DNA of 64,000 bases from Bretschneidera sinensis. Lineage: Eukaryota; Streptophyta; Magnoliopsida; Brassicales; Akaniaceae. The position numbers and the translations under genes were made by a program. The notes under the pieces were generated by a model. That model saw nothing but the letters and a program-made list of their open reading frames with translations, did not search any database and had not been told where the DNA came from. This document shows positions 23,750-36,138 of the stretch, piece by piece. The stretch covers positions 58,346,584-58,410,583 of the forward strand of contig CM043705.1 in NCBI GenBank assembly GCA_023935145.1, given 5' to 3'. Position 1 is the stretch's first letter. Each line of letters opens with the position of its first letter.

Positions 23750-25144
23750 TCTGGCGTAAAACTTAGTGCTCATGAGAGGCACCCCACAACATATCCTTTT
23801 ATTTTTAGTATTTTTCACATTTCTTGTTCGTATTTATCTATATAACTATTTACTTTTAGTATCTTTTGTTTTTCGGTATTACTTTCGTTTTTCTTTTTCA
23901 ATGACAAGGTGTGTACATTAGTTCAAGTTTGGGGGTGTGCTATGAGCCATGCCAGCCAGCTAGTTCTCCATCTCCCAGGTCAGATCTTTCCATGTTATTC
24001 ACACATTGGGGACAATGTGTAGTTTAAGTTTGGGGGTATGGGAGACACACTCACACATATTCTGTTCTAGTTTTTTTTATTATTATTGAAAAGATAAACA
24101 CATGTTCATATTGTTCTGAAAATTTTGGTTGATTTAAACGAATATTGTGATAAGATTTCATCAGTAAGCTTAAAATCTAGAACACATGGTCTAAATAATA
24201 AAGTTTTAAAAGTTTAATTACTTACTTTAAGGCATTTAAGAAATCACAAGTTTGATCTAATCTGACACGAGCACATTAGCATATAACTGTGTAGGGTATG
24301 ACATGTAATTCTAATATGTATGTTTCCATGGCTTAACTGAAATCAGATGACTTGTTAGATGAACACTTTGGCATAGAAAAATAGAAAAAAATTATTGGAT
24401 AAAAAGAGAAAATAAAATGCTCCTAATCATCATTAAATAAACTTTCCACTGAGTAACTGGACCTTTTACCTCAGTAAGCAGTGAGTGTTCACATCAAAAG
24501 GTGGGAACTTTGCTCATAATGATAATTAAATAAAGTTTCTACTGAGTAATTGGACCTCTTGCCTCAGTAAGCAGTGAGTATTTACGTCAAAAGGTGAAAA
24601 TTTTGCTTGGGAGCATTAAGACCAGTTAGTTTCGTAGCCTTTTTGACTCGAGTTAGTAAGCCCTTAGGGGTGTCTTTACACCTAATGCCCTAAAACCATC
24701 TGGTTTGGGAGTCATTGGCTAAACACTCGCTACATGGGTCAATTAGAATGCTTAAGGGAACTCAACATAGCAAAAATCTCATAATAAAAGAAAAGAAAGA
24801 AATAAAACTATGCCTTTATTGTTCATTCTGATAAGAAATTCGGTAAATTTTGATACGCCGAAACACTACACATTGAAGTTATTTGGAAGCTTCATCTTTT
24901 GCGTGCTAGTTCACCACACACTAAGTCAGATTTGTGATGCCTTAACCAGCCTCGTGTAAGTAATTAGATTTTAAAACTCTTATTCATTGCGAAGATGTGT
25001 TTATAATTTAAGCTTGCTCATGAATAAATATCATGGTTTTGTGTGCAACCCAAATTTTTGGATATCATGAAAGATGAATTTATCTTTGTTATTGTTTTTC
25101 AGTTATTTTTTCGTTTTGTATTGCTAAGGGACTAGAAATATGTA
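23750..25144 (+). other. Gyp-1 3' non-coding region with conserved blocks
   Basis: No reading frame is supported. The start (23750-23800) holds a conserved block, AAACTTAGTGCTCATGAG then AGGCACCCCACA, found inverted in Gyp-2 (31640-31690) and Gyp-3 (49632-49682). Two TTTGGGGGT tracts (23928, 24029) flank a CATTGGGGACAATGTG hairpin (24004-24019). A duplicated 92-bp block follows at 24425-24607. Much of this region is shared with Gyp-3. Confidence 0.7.
24425..24607 (+). repeat. Tandem duplication of about 92 bp
   Basis: Two copies (24425-24516 and 24518-24607) share ACTGAGTAA.TGGACC, CCTCAGTAAGCAGTGAGT and CA.ATCAAAAGGTG. ACTGAG and CTCAGT within each copy can pair into a stem. The same pair occurs inverted in Gyp-3 (48851-49025). 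Confidence 0.75.
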
Positions 25145-25156
25145 AGTTTGGGGGTG
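25145..25156 (+). promoter_or_regulatory. Gyp-1 polypurine tract
   Basis: AGTTTGGGGGTG lies directly before the right LTR, the expected plus-strand primer site. Confidence 0.8.
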
Positions 25157-26447
25157 TGATAAGTGCTTAAATATTCATATTTAAGCCCCTTAATTTACAT
25201 TTGCTAAGCTCTTAGTTTACATATTTTATTCTATTTTACTTCATTTTTTGTGTTTTCAGTGCTTTTATAGGTTCTTGGAGGAAAAAAAGCATTTTAGAAC
25301 TCAGAGGAAAAAATCTGGAAGACCTGGAAGTAGCCTAGTGTGATCGAGTACAGAAGAGTGCGATCGAGAACATAAGCACTCATGCGCACAATAAGAGGGC
25401 TCGAGAGCAACCTTGCGCTCGAGCGCACCAGCATGAGATCGAGCACACACGTGCAGTAAAACGGCAGAACCTGTTTTGGAAAGTAGAGTTAGGGTTTTGT
25501 TTTTCTAGTTAGGGTTTCCATATATCTTAAAGATCTTATAAATAGACTTGTAAAACATAAAAATAGTATCTTCTTTTTAGTTTTAGTTTTGGAGGTCGAA
25601 GAGAGACTTAGAGATGAATTGATGACTCTTCTCCTTAGTATTTTCGGGTTTCTTCTTTCCTTTATTTTATTTTATAAAGATGTTTAGCATCATAATCATG
25701 TGTAACTAAACTCTTAGTAAGGGCTTGACTAAAGCCCTAATTATGTTTACTCAATAATTCAGTATTGGCACATTTGCGATATTTATGTTGTGATTCTTAA
25801 CTTGATTAATAACTGTTTTTATTTAAATTCCTCATGTGTGTTTGCTTGATCGACATATACATGTGGTATGGATTGGTTAGTTGAATCAATTTGGATGATC
25901 GAGTCCTGGGTTTAACAATAGTAACAAAAGAAACCCACGTCGGGTTCTTGGGTTAATCAACATGAAAAACCGGGATTATACACCATGCCCTAGGTCTTAT
26001 GTGGTTGTCGATTTCCACAGATCTTATGCTCTCTTAAGGAACAACTCAGTATACACCATGCTGAATCCCTTAAGAAAGAAAAGAGTTAGAGTATACACCA
26101 TGCCTAACTCGTTGTTTAGGGAAATCAATAATTTAAGGAGTATACACCATGCCCTTAGGTTGACAAACATTAGGCATTTTTAGTGTGAGTAAAGCATTGG
26201 CATATTGTTTTGTTGTGGTAGCATGATTAGTGGTGGATATCAAGTTCCTACGCCTTTCTCATTATCAATTCAAACTCAATATTTATTTCTATCATTTTAT
26301 TTTGCGAAACTAATTCTAAAGCGAAATTCACCAATCCCTGTGGAGATGATCTCGCATTTGCACACTATACTACTGTTGACCTTGTGCACTTGCAAGTAAA
26401 ACTGTTCAAATATTTGCTTGTTAATTTAGGTAGATTTTTGCACGACA
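25157..26447 (+). repeat. Gyp-1 3' LTR
   Basis: It matches the left LTR along its whole length with scattered substitutions. It has the CG cluster at about 25340-25455, TATAAATAG at 25537-25545, and the same four TACACCATGC motifs (about 25976-26150). Confidence 0.9.
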
Positions 26448-27590
26448 CTACTCCTTAATCAAATCCAAACTTCCTCATTTACCAAGTCTGAGCATACTAG
26501 GATCAAAGATTTGTAATATCCCGTGATCCGTTCAAAAAATTTGAAACGAAATTTGGTGTCTACACCGTTATGCCATCCAATAATGACTTGTCAAACATGG
26601 GCAACTCAATCTTTATCAACCAATGTATGTAGTAGCGGGGAGACAAAATACAATGCTAAAGCTCATAAAACTCAAACCTTTAAAAATTGAAATCGATCCT
26701 TATGTACTCGAGCCTTTAAAAACTGAAATCGATCCATATGTATTCGGATATGTTACTCAGGTATGAAACAATCAGTTAATCAAAATATAGTGTTTGGTAA
26801 ATTATATATTTTTAAATTAATTTTAGTAATTAAAGTGTTTGGTAGATTTAATTTTGAAAATGTTATATTGCATTATGTAAAATATCTAAAACAAACACAA
26901 TAATGATAGTGTCTCTAATTGAAAAAAGAAAAAAAAAATCTTTTATGTTTAAGGAATTTCATTAAGTTAAATGTTAATTTTGGATATCTTTAATAATCAT
27001 AATTTTTTAATGCATTTCAAAACATAGTGTTGTCTGCAACACTTTCAGAATAACTTTAAGAAATTCACGTTTTGTACCATAATTTTTGCTAACACCAAAC
27101 ACTAAATTTAGAATTTTACGATTTAAAAGACAGATTTTATCATTCCACCACAATACCAAAAGCACTAACATGCATTGATTTCCATCCTAGTCTCATCCAA
27201 GTTACACCATCTGTCGTTTACCAAATGGGATCATTTTATGATGCATGTAGCAGTAAAACATTCATGATTTTACTGGTTAAAATGAAAGCAAGGCAAACCA
27301 CAGTATGAAAATGTTGAATCGTGAGGTTTTGATATAACTAATGAATGAAAATCACGCAGATAATTTAGGAATAACCCAATAGTAATTCATCTTCTAATGT
27401 AATGATGTGATATAATTTCATCATAATCAATTTACAGCTTCAAAGAATTTTTTTTTTTTGGCAAAACCAGCCAGATATATCACCTGCGTAGCGGTAGCGT
27501 TTGAAGTTGAAATATACATGCAATATCCCTTAGGGTCAATAGCTTCTTCGTGAAATATACAAAAAACACAATATTTTTAAATCACATGCT
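26448..27590. other. AT-rich DNA, nothing recognised
   Basis: No gene or element end was recognised. GTGTTTGGTA occurs twice (26793 and 26838), suggesting MITE debris. Confidence 0.4.
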
Positions 27591-28170
27591 CATTAATAAT
27601 TAATAAAAACATTTATGCAGATTACCAGAAAAGCCCTGTCCTCCTCAGGGTCAATCGTTTCTTCATGATCATCACCATGCAAAAGTTCTGATGAAAATGA
27701 TCCAGCCTCCTCTTTTGCCTCAAAAGTCTCTTCCCTCAACATTGGTTCTGGAGAGAATACCTCAGTATCTACATGTCACAAAAATATTAACCAAATGCTC
27801 TTGGAGCAATAGCTAAAAAAAACCAACAATTCAGCATTTAGCCACAGAAAAGACTTCTACGTCATGCTCACTCTCTTCCTCTACAGAGCTCAAACCATTA
27901 TCAATTTCCAATTTATCTTCTCCCTCCAAAGATTGCTCAAGGCATTGCAAATGTTTCAATAGCATTTTAGCATGCTTTTCCTTCAAACAAGCCCATAATT
28001 GCAAACTCATAAGTGGGTTACAGGATGTAAGTTTTGAATAAATTAAGAGCAAAATATAGATTTCACTTGTTGTTTGGTGAGTTTCGAGTATAGTAGTCTG
28101 TGTGGGTTTTTTTGGGAGATTTTGTTCTGAGGTTTGGTGGATTTTGAGTTCGGTATATTTTAGCAAAAAA
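27440..28170 (-). pseudogene. Possible host gene fragment, unidentified
   Basis: On the - strand, three exon-like pieces with plausible splice borders appear. One includes MSLQLWACLKEKHAKMLL and an acidic tail (27831-28010). One has EVFSPEPMLREETFEAKEE and an acidic stretch (about 27620-27770), after an intron-like end TGTGACATGTAG. One has IDPKGYCMYIS (about 27480-27540), followed by a donor-like CAG/GTGATA. The residues look like real protein, not low-complexity. I do not recognise the family. It may be a fragment captured by a transposon or a dead gene. Confidence 0.3.
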
Positions 28171-28448
28171 AAAGGTAGAAAAAAGGACGATGACGAGGAA
28201 GAAAATGACGATAATAAAAATTTAACAAACTATTCTTCTCACAGTCCATCTTCTTCATCACCTTTTTCTTCCTCTTCAATGTACTTTTCTTCTTCACCTT
28301 CTTGCTAAAAAAAAAGACCAAACTTGAAACTGGTCAAACCCCATAAATCAAAGTCTGCTAAAAAAACTATTTGAATTAAAGTCAAAACTAGCCAAGCCAC
28401 AATGGTGATAAGTACCTTTGCCTTGTATATATGGAGACGTTAAAGCAT

Positions 28449-28940
28449 TGTTGGGAATTCAGACACTCGAAAACAACTACACTATCATAAAATATCATAA
28501 GAATTTTTAATGTGGTTCGATACCTCTTGCCTACGTCCACGAGTTATTCCACTACTTTTGCAACTTTTGGATTGAGAAAAGTTGCTAAAACTCATTACAC
28601 CACAATACACAATTTTTTTAGACAAAACTGTGAGAAAACTCTCCTCAATCTCACAACCCAAAACCTTAATACACCCAATGTTCACTCAACCCTTGGATCT
28701 TTATATTGGTATTTGGTTGCTACACTCCATCTGACCAACTATTCATGGTTAAGGAATAGGGATAAGGTGGATTAGGGATAAGGAACTCACTCTTTTTTCC
28801 TATATTTATAATAAATAGTACTCACATCCTTTAGGCACACTAACGATGTGGGACTAGAACGATTTACAATAATACTTTCTCCGATGTGGGATTTGAATAG
28901 TATCCCAAAAAGTACAACTTCCCAATACTCAACTATTTTT
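28449..28940 (-). repeat. Copia LTR fragment
   Basis: It starts TGTTGGGAATTC and includes TTTTTAATGTGGTTCGATACC, a block also found in the Cop-1 LTR. No matching partner, interior or clean right end was found, so it is a solo or truncated LTR abutting Gyp-2. Confidence 0.5.
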
Positions 28941-28965
28941 ACTGTGCTAGAATGCATTTGTGATT

Positions 28966-30062
28966 TGAGTAGAATCCTCCCTGGGTTCATTGTCCTAATT
29001 CTAACTTGATTCAGTTGCTTTTATCTTGATTACAGGTTTCACATCCCAAACATACAATCGACAAATATTCAATGAGAACATGTATAAACCCTAATATGAT
29101 TGTAATGAAATACTTCTTATTTCTGATTCATGCATGTATGATCTATCATATAGGTTTATCAAGAAACGGCAATATATCTTTGTTGGCAATATTGCAGTAA
29201 TGGACAAACCTAAAGGCTAGACTTACCGGACTCAATTATACGCAATAATCTTGACATAAGAGAAGCATGACTAAAGTTATATCAAGGAAAAAATACAATC
29301 ACTAGAATAGATAAAATCTTATAATTAGATAAAGAAGTAAATCATGACAATGTTTGACAATAAATTCTTATTACAACTGAACCCAATAAGGATAGATAGG
29401 AACAACTACACCTAGGGATTCATCCATTTGCCTTGCTTGGAAGTTAGTTAGCCATGGTGTTCATGGCTATACTCTTTTGTGGATGAGAGTTGTTGTATTC
29501 AACTTCTGGGTCTTTGCTCACAGCCAAGATGTCTTCTCTTAAACCCTAAGTGTCTTATTTATAGTACAAAAGACCAAGGGTATTCTTGGGTTTAATCTAG
29601 TGTTTAAAAACCCTAGTTAAAGTCTAACTCGGAGATGTAAATACGTATGCGCGCTGCGGTGCTGCTGGGGAGCGCCGCGGCGCTAGGCATAAGCTGGAAT
29701 GGGCGACCTTCTGGGCACTGCGGTGCTCGATGCTGGCTAGTGGTTCATAATATGCATGTTTCTGGGCACCGCGGTGCTGCTGAGGAGCACCGCAGTGCTG
29801 GCCTTTTTGCTGATAATCTTCATGCTTTGCCTCTCCGTAGCCATTCTTCTGCTTCGTCGTGCATGGACCTTTAGTGCTTTTAAACAACGATCGCTTCTTC
29901 TCTTCTTTGGACTCAAAACACCTGAAAATATACTTGAATAAGTTAGTAGTCCAATGATATTACTTAAAAGTTATCAACACACAAGAGTGCAATAAAGACA
30001 CAGAAGAATCATAAAATGCTAACAATTAAACATCTTTGAGGTGCATTTTATGGCTCTTATCA
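28966..30062 (-). repeat. Gyp-2 3' LTR (truncated)
   Basis: It is homologous to 33811-34884. It contains a CG-palindrome cluster at 29644-29812 (GCACCGCGGTGCT and variants) and a TATAAATA box on the - strand at 29556-29563. It has one more palindrome unit than the right LTR. Confidence 0.85.
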
Positions 30063-31860
30063 CAACCCCCAACTAGCTTATTGCTAGTCTCTAGCAATTC
30101 AAGCGGAAACAAGAAATGAGTTCCATGGTGGGAATCATAAACAAAGTGAAGCACTACTAGTTTTAACCAAGAGTATTTCACTTTTGTCTCAAATGTTGCA
30201 CATAACATACAGCACAAAGAATCATTAAATTTCACCCAAATCCAAAAGTAATCCAAACATCAATCTTAAAATTGTTATTGACTCTTAACATCCATCTTAC
30301 CACAATCCATTAATCCGAACACCCGGATGATTTCATGCACAACATCCATGAATACAAGTTTTGGCCTCTAAAATATATTAAATTGCGTGACATTAATCAC
30401 AAATCAAGCTCTATAGGCTTCTTTTTCAAATCACTCTCCATTATTGTAGAAAAGTCACACTACATTGGATCAATAGGTCTTTACTAAGCTTGTAACGTTA
30501 GGCTAGGGTAAAGGTTAAGAAAGAACCAGAAGGATTCAACAAGTAAAAGAACTTAATCTCTTAGTTTTGAACACAACTCTTTAAGCACTAGATAACCTTA
30601 CTTCAATACCCAATTCTTCCAACCATTTTTCGATCATTTCTTTTAACAAATCACCATTTTTTTTCTTTCTTCTTTCTTTGCCATAATTCACTTCTTTTTG
30701 TTTTTTATTTTGGTATATAAGACCATTCACCTCTTTTTTCACCATTTTTTTTCTTTTCCACAACCACCAACTTATCTCTTTTCATGTATTTGGGCTATGG
30801 TAGTAATTTTTTTTTTCCTCATACTTTCATCCTTACTCCTCTTGTCTCAACAAATGTGTAGAACTAAGTTCTTTTAAAAGGAAGGTAAGGATAAAATATT
30901 TTAGACTCATAAAGGTGAGTAAATAGGTTATTGAAAGAAACAAGGCTCAAATTCTTTTTCAAGAAAAAGGCTCAAATAGGTGACTAATGATAAATATAGC
31001 AATGGTAAGTTCGAAAGGCTCAAATGGTTCAAAAATGGCCTATATCATATCCTAAGTAATGTGCATTCTAGGAATTCGCCTCAAGTGGTTATCAATTAAG
31101 TTCTAGAGCTAGCCGAGACTGCAAAAGTATTCACAAAACAATCACACATAAAACTTCTCTAAATATTTTTAGACTAATCATACAATCTTACCACAAACTA
31201 GAGTCTCAAACCAAATCAAGATTGACACTAAAATTATTCTCAAACCGAAGCAAGATTTAATTTCTTCTAAATGATATATGCTATCTCAATTAAGTTCATA
31301 TCATTGATATGTGAGTTAACTCTAAGGCTAACACAAAACATGCTTAAAACAAACAAAAAGGGAAAAATGATACCAAGCAGTTCAATGAAAAACATGAAAA
31401 ACAGGAATATGTTTCCTCCACCCCCAACTTAAAATAAGCATTGTCCTCAATGTAAAAGCAAAAGTAAAGGAAACTCCTTTTGTAGCCAAAGGTGCACAGG
31501 AGCTGAAAATTGTGCTCCACCATTTGAACTGCTTCGTATATTTGTCCCTGAAAAAGAAATGCGAAAGTAAAGCTGGAAAACAGCAAAATAATAATAATAA
31601 ATAAGAAAAAGGGATATGAAAAATAGTAAAAATAAAATGATATGTTATGGGTTGCCTCCCATAAGCACTAAGTTTTATGTCTTCAGCCAGACGCTCTAAT
31701 TTTCTCCTAGAAAAACATAGGTTGAATGCACCAGCCACTGCTTCATTGCCAAATTCGGTGCTTGTATGCTTTTGAGAGGCCTCAAGGATGTCATCAGTAA
31801 CATCCGCAAATTCTGGCTCAATATATGCTCTTGTGAAGACATGGATGAGGGTGGACTCCA
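30063..31860 (-). other. Gyp-2 3' non-coding region
   Basis: Apart from the tail of the gag-linker frame (31700-31860), no coding is supported. It holds a second polypurine motif (CCACCCCCAACTT, 31419-31431), the hairpin-like CATTGTCCTCAATG (31439-31452), and the shared GGTTGCCTCCCATAAGC block (31649-31665). Confidence 0.6.
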
Positions 31861-33409
31861 ATGGATTAAGGTTCTAGACCTTTTCCATGAATGAGTCAAT
31901 CATGTATGCTTGGTGGGTTTCATCCACATCCTCTGATTTTTTCGTTGTTGGGATGTGTAATAACTTATCACTTAGTGTCTCAATGGCATTCACCTCCTTT
32001 ACATTCTTTTGTGCTAGGTGTTGACCATGGGGTGTGGACTGAGCTTGAGAAGGGAACTTACCTTGCTCAGTCACACTTAAGTAGTTCATCAACTTGGACA
32101 CTTGGCTCTTTAAATCCTTATGTTCTTCAACAACATGCACAATTAAAGATTCAAGCCTTTGATTAGTCTTCCCCTGTGCCTCAATAAAAGCATGTAAAGT
32201 GTCTTCTAAAGGACTCCTAGAAGATACAGGTGCATGATATGTTTCAAGACATGGTGCAAAGGATTGTGCAAGCTGCTGGTTTTCAGACTTCCAACTGAAA
32301 TTGGGGTGATTTCTCCATCCCGGATTATAAGTATCAGAGAAGGGTGCTAAAGGCTTCTTGTACATGCCTAAGGCATTACATTGTTCCTCTTACATCCCTC
32401 TCATCTCAGTAAATGTGGGGCACTTTTGTGCAAGATGATCTACCCTGCCACACATAAAACATGGTTTAAAAGACTTTGCATGATTAGCTACGTGTGTTGG
32501 CTTTAAACTCTTAGTTTTTAACACCTCTAGTTCCCTAGTGAGCATCTTGACCTTGGCCTTAAGGTTATCATCTTCCCTAAGATAGTAAATAACACCACCA
32601 TTTGGGTTCCTTATAGGTCGTGACCTATTTGTGCTTTCAGTAGCACTAGGTCCAGTCCAAGTGTGAGCTTTTTCAGCAAGCTCATTGAAGTACTCTATGG
32701 CCTCATCAGGATCTTTCTCTAAGAACTCACCATTACATATCATCTCTACGAATTGACGCTATCTATATGTAAGTCCCTCATAAAAATAGCTCACTAAGCA
32801 CCAACTCTCATACCCATAGTAAGAGCACATACTCATTAACTCCTTAAATCTCTCCCAGGACTGATATAAAGTCTCGCTGTCCTTTTGTGTAAAGGTGGAG
32901 ATTTGTCTTTTTAAAGAATTGGTCTTATCTTGGGGAAAGTATTTATTAAAGAAAATTCGAGTCATCTCAGCCCACGACCCAATAGATCGTGGTCTCAGTG
33001 AGTATAGCCAACTCTTAGCTCTATCCTTCAAGATGAAAGGAAAGAACTTAAGTTTAATAATTTCATTAGTTTCATCTTGACTATGAAAAGTCGCAACTAC
33101 TTCCTCAAACTCTCTAATGTGCACATATAAGTTTTCATTTTCCAAGCCATGGAATGTAGAGAGTAACTGTATCATCCCTATTTTAAAATCTAGTTGGCGA
33201 GTATTGGCTGGAAACATGATGTATGATGGTGTGGTTGTGCGTGTAGGGTTGAGGTAATCCTGAAGGGTCCTAGGGGGTTGATATTCATGTTCACTCATTT
33301 CTTCGGGACTAGGTGGACTGTCAAATAAAGGATTTAGAAAAGAATTTAATTCTGACTCTAGCACAGGCCTACAAGCAAATTTACCCAAAGCATCTCTATG
33401 TCTTTGCAT
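31700..33409 (-). pseudogene. Gyp-2 gag pseudogene with zinc knuckle
   Basis: It starts at ATG 33409 (MQRHRDALGKFACRP) and runs as a retrotransposon gag domain (HIREFEEVVATF, FFPFILKDRAKSWLYSL, NKYFPQDKTNSLKRQI) to a stop near 32758. The next segment (32743-32390) has EFLEKDPDEAIEYFNELAEKA and a CCHC knuckle, CFMCGRVDHLAQKC. After another stop the frame goes on (32365-31874) with TYNPGWRNHPNFSW and a coiled linker. Only a few stops separate long frames, so the copy is less decayed than Gyp-1. Confidence 0.85.
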
Positions 33410-33601
33410 TCAGGGTAACAAAATAATGGGAAAAAAATATATACTATAAAAAGAAAGAATAAAATAAAATAAAAATTAATGCATCAAGCTAAAAGAAGGA
33501 ACAAAGTTATCGCCTTTACAGCTGCTGAAAAGAAAAACTATTTACAACCCTTCTACCGTCATGTCTCAAGGTTGACAATCTTCCTTGAGTAAGCGCGTCT
33601 T

Positions 33602-33617
33602 CCGGGCAACGGCACCA
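33602..33617 (-). promoter_or_regulatory. Gyp-2 primer binding site
   Basis: TGGTGCCGTTGCCCGG on the - strand lies five bases inside the right LTR edge, the same class of site as in Gyp-1 and Gyp-3. Confidence 0.8.
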
Positions 33618-33622
33618 AAATT

Positions 33623-34884
33623 TGATTACACCAAAAACATATGTGGTTGTTGTAGCATAGCTTTAGGGTGTTGATTCCACAGGGAAACAAGTTTAACTAT
33701 AAAGAGAGATGTAAACTTTAATATGAGATGATATAATAAGTAAAGAATCTGAAATTGATGATGAAGTAATTGTGTAGGTTTGTGAAATATAATAGAGAGG
33801 CAATAAGGATTCGGGAATCCTCCCTTGGTTCGTTGTCCTAATCCTAACTTGATTCAGTTGCTTTTATCTCGATTGCACGTTTCACATCCCAAACATGCAA
33901 TCGGCATATATTCAATGAGAACATGTGTAAACCCTAATATGATTGTAATGAAATACTTCTTATTTCCGATTCATGCATGTATGATCTATCCTATAGGTTT
34001 ATCAAGAAATGACAATATATCTTTGTTGACAATATTGCAGTAATGGACAAACCTAAAGGCTAGACTTACCGGACTCAATTATACCCAATAATCTTGACAT
34101 AAGAGAAGCACGACTAAAGTTATATCAAGGAAAAGATACAATCACCGGAATAGATAAAATCTTACAATTAGATAAAGAAGTAAATCATGACAATGTTTGA
34201 CAATAGATTCTTATTACAACTGAACCCAATAAGGATAGATAGGAACAACTACACCTAGGGATTCATCTCTTTGCTTTGCTTGGAAGTTAGTTAGCCATGG
34301 TGTTCATGGCTATACTCTTTTGTGGATGAGAGTTGTTGTCTTCAACTTCTGGGTCTTTGCTCACAGCCAAGATGTCTTCTCTTAAACCCTAAGTGTCTTA
34401 TTTATAGTAAAAAAGACCAAGGGTATTCTTGGGTTTAATCTAGTGTTTAAAAACCCTAGTTAAAGTCTAACTCGGAGATGTAAATATGTGTGCGCACTGC
34501 GGTGCTGCTGGGGAGCGCCGCGGCGCTAGACGTAAGTTGGAATGGGCGACCTTCTGGGCGCCGCGGTGCTCAGTGCTGGCTGGTGGTTCATAATATGCAT
34601 GTTTTTGGGCACCGCGGTACTGGCTTTATTGCTGATAATCTTCATGCTTTGCCTCTCCGTAGCCATTCTTCTGCTTCGTCGTGCATGGACCCTTAGCGCT
34701 TTTAAACAACGATCGCTTCTTCTCTACTTTGGACTCAAAACACCTGAAAATGTACTTGAATAAGTTAGTAGTCCAATGATATTACTTAAGAGTTATCAAC
34801 ACACAAGAGTGCAATAAAGACCGAGAAGAATCATAAAATGCTAACAATTAAACATATTTGAGGTGCATTTTATGGCTCTTATCA
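33623..34884 (-). repeat. Gyp-2 5' LTR
   Basis: This full-length LTR runs from TGATTACACC to CTTATCA (+ strand). TATAAATA on the - strand lies at 34399-34406, with the CG-palindrome cluster at 34492-34620 upstream of it in element orientation. Confidence 0.85.
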
Positions 34885-35500
34885 TCACAAGTTACATTCT
34901 ATGCTACAAACACGCTGGTACCTCCGACTCATCCATGGGACAAGTATCATACATTTTTGCCTTTAAAACCATGAAGTGTTAATGGTTTAGACCTAAAATG
35001 ACTACTTTCCCTCCTAATAACCAAATTGGTGGTCTGAATCCGATTCAGTTTGTTCTTATAAGTCATTTTCTACTTTATGGACATGTCAGTATCTCCGGCT
35101 CAACCACGGGACGAGTATTATACATTTTTGCCTCTAAAACCACCAAGTGTTTACAGTTTTGACCTAAAGAGGCCTACTTTCTCTCTCAAAATCCAAACCA
35201 GTGGTCTGAATCTGATTTGGTTTATTGTCACATGCCACTTTCTATGTTATGGACATGTCAGCATGCCTGGCTCATCTTCGGGACGAGTGCCTCATATTTT
35301 CACCCCTAAAACCACCAAGTGATAATGGTTTGGACCTAAAACACCTACTTACTCTCCTAAAAACCAAAATGGACCACCGGTGGTCCGAATCCAATTCGGT
35401 CTATTCTCACAACTCATTTTATAACATTATACGAAAATTACTCATTCACATTATATGGAAATTACAAATGTAAAGCACCTAAAACCACTAAGTGTTAACA
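34885..35500. repeat. Tandem repeat, period about 172 bp, four copies
   Basis: The marker CCTCTAAAACCACCAAGTG recurs at about 34960, 35132, 35303 and 35476 (steps of about 172, 171 and 173). Each unit also carries ATGGACATGTCAG, GGGACGAGT and a GGTGGTC(C/T)GAATC block. The last copy is partial. It lies between Gyp-2 and the CACTA coding remnants and may belong to the CACTA 3' region. Confidence 0.8.
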
Positions 35501-35728
35501 TTATTTGAAAATTTCTCATGCATATTATTGTAATAAACTTTTAATTCTAAAGTTTTCAAAGTGTTTACTACTTACATCCGAGGATGGAGGTGGAGACAAA
35601 GGTAGGGGTGGAGGCGAAATGCCATATGGTTGACATATGGCTGCCACAACACGTTGTATGCCCTCATTCACCTGTTGTTGCCTTTGTTGTTCTCTTTCCT
35701 CCATTCATTGCTCGATCATTTGCACCCA

Positions 35729-36069
35729 CTACCTCCACTTGGATCTGCTGTTGCATATCCTCAGTATGATAGCGTGGAACCCTGGAGATAGGAGTGTAGG
35801 ACAAAAATAGCCATGTATCTTCTCGAGCATGACATCAAGGTCCACTATATCACTCAAGCCATATAAACGACCATTCTTTACTCCTCTTAATGCTGCCAAC
35901 AACTCTTCGGCGTCCAACTGCTATTGGGCAGACAAATCATCACCATATTTGGAGGATATAACTCGACCACATGCCTCCTGTAATCCAAATCAATACATCA
36001 GTAAGCAAAATTAGACAACAACATGATAAAAATCTAGTAATTAAGCTGGTTGACATAAAATTCATCAAG

Positions 36070-36138
<69 letters not shown>

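Larger units (their letters stand above)
17788..26447 (+). mobile_element. Gyp-1: Athila-like Ty3-gypsy element lacking RT and integrase
   Basis: LTRs of about 1.29 kb (17788-19075 and 25157-26447) begin TGATAAGTGC (TAATAAGTGC on the left) and end GCACGACA. The flanks CTATT (17783-17787) and CTACT (26448-26452) match in 4 of 5 bases, a plausible aged target duplication. A PBS follows the left LTR and a polypurine tract precedes the right one. Inside, in order, are a decayed gag, an aspartic protease, a non-coding stretch, a third ORF and a long 3' non-coding block. Reverse transcriptase, RNase H and integrase are absent. Confidence 0.9.
28966..34884 (-). mobile_element. Gyp-2: Athila-like gag-only gypsy element
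   Basis: The right (5') LTR is 33623-34884. The left LTR (28966-30062) lacks about 190 bp at its left end. Both end at + strand CTTATCA. A PBS on the - strand, TGGTGCCGTTGCCCGG (33602-33617), and a polypurine tract TTGGGGGTTG (30063-30072) give the orientation. The interior carries gag and a linker only: protease, RT, RNase H and integrase are all missing. About 1.6 kb next to the left LTR is non-coding. Confidence 0.85.

Noticed and set aside
29624..29941. Frames over the Gyp-2 LTR cluster (also 34490-34763)
   Set aside because: GC-rich palindromes lower stop frequency; the region is LTR U3.
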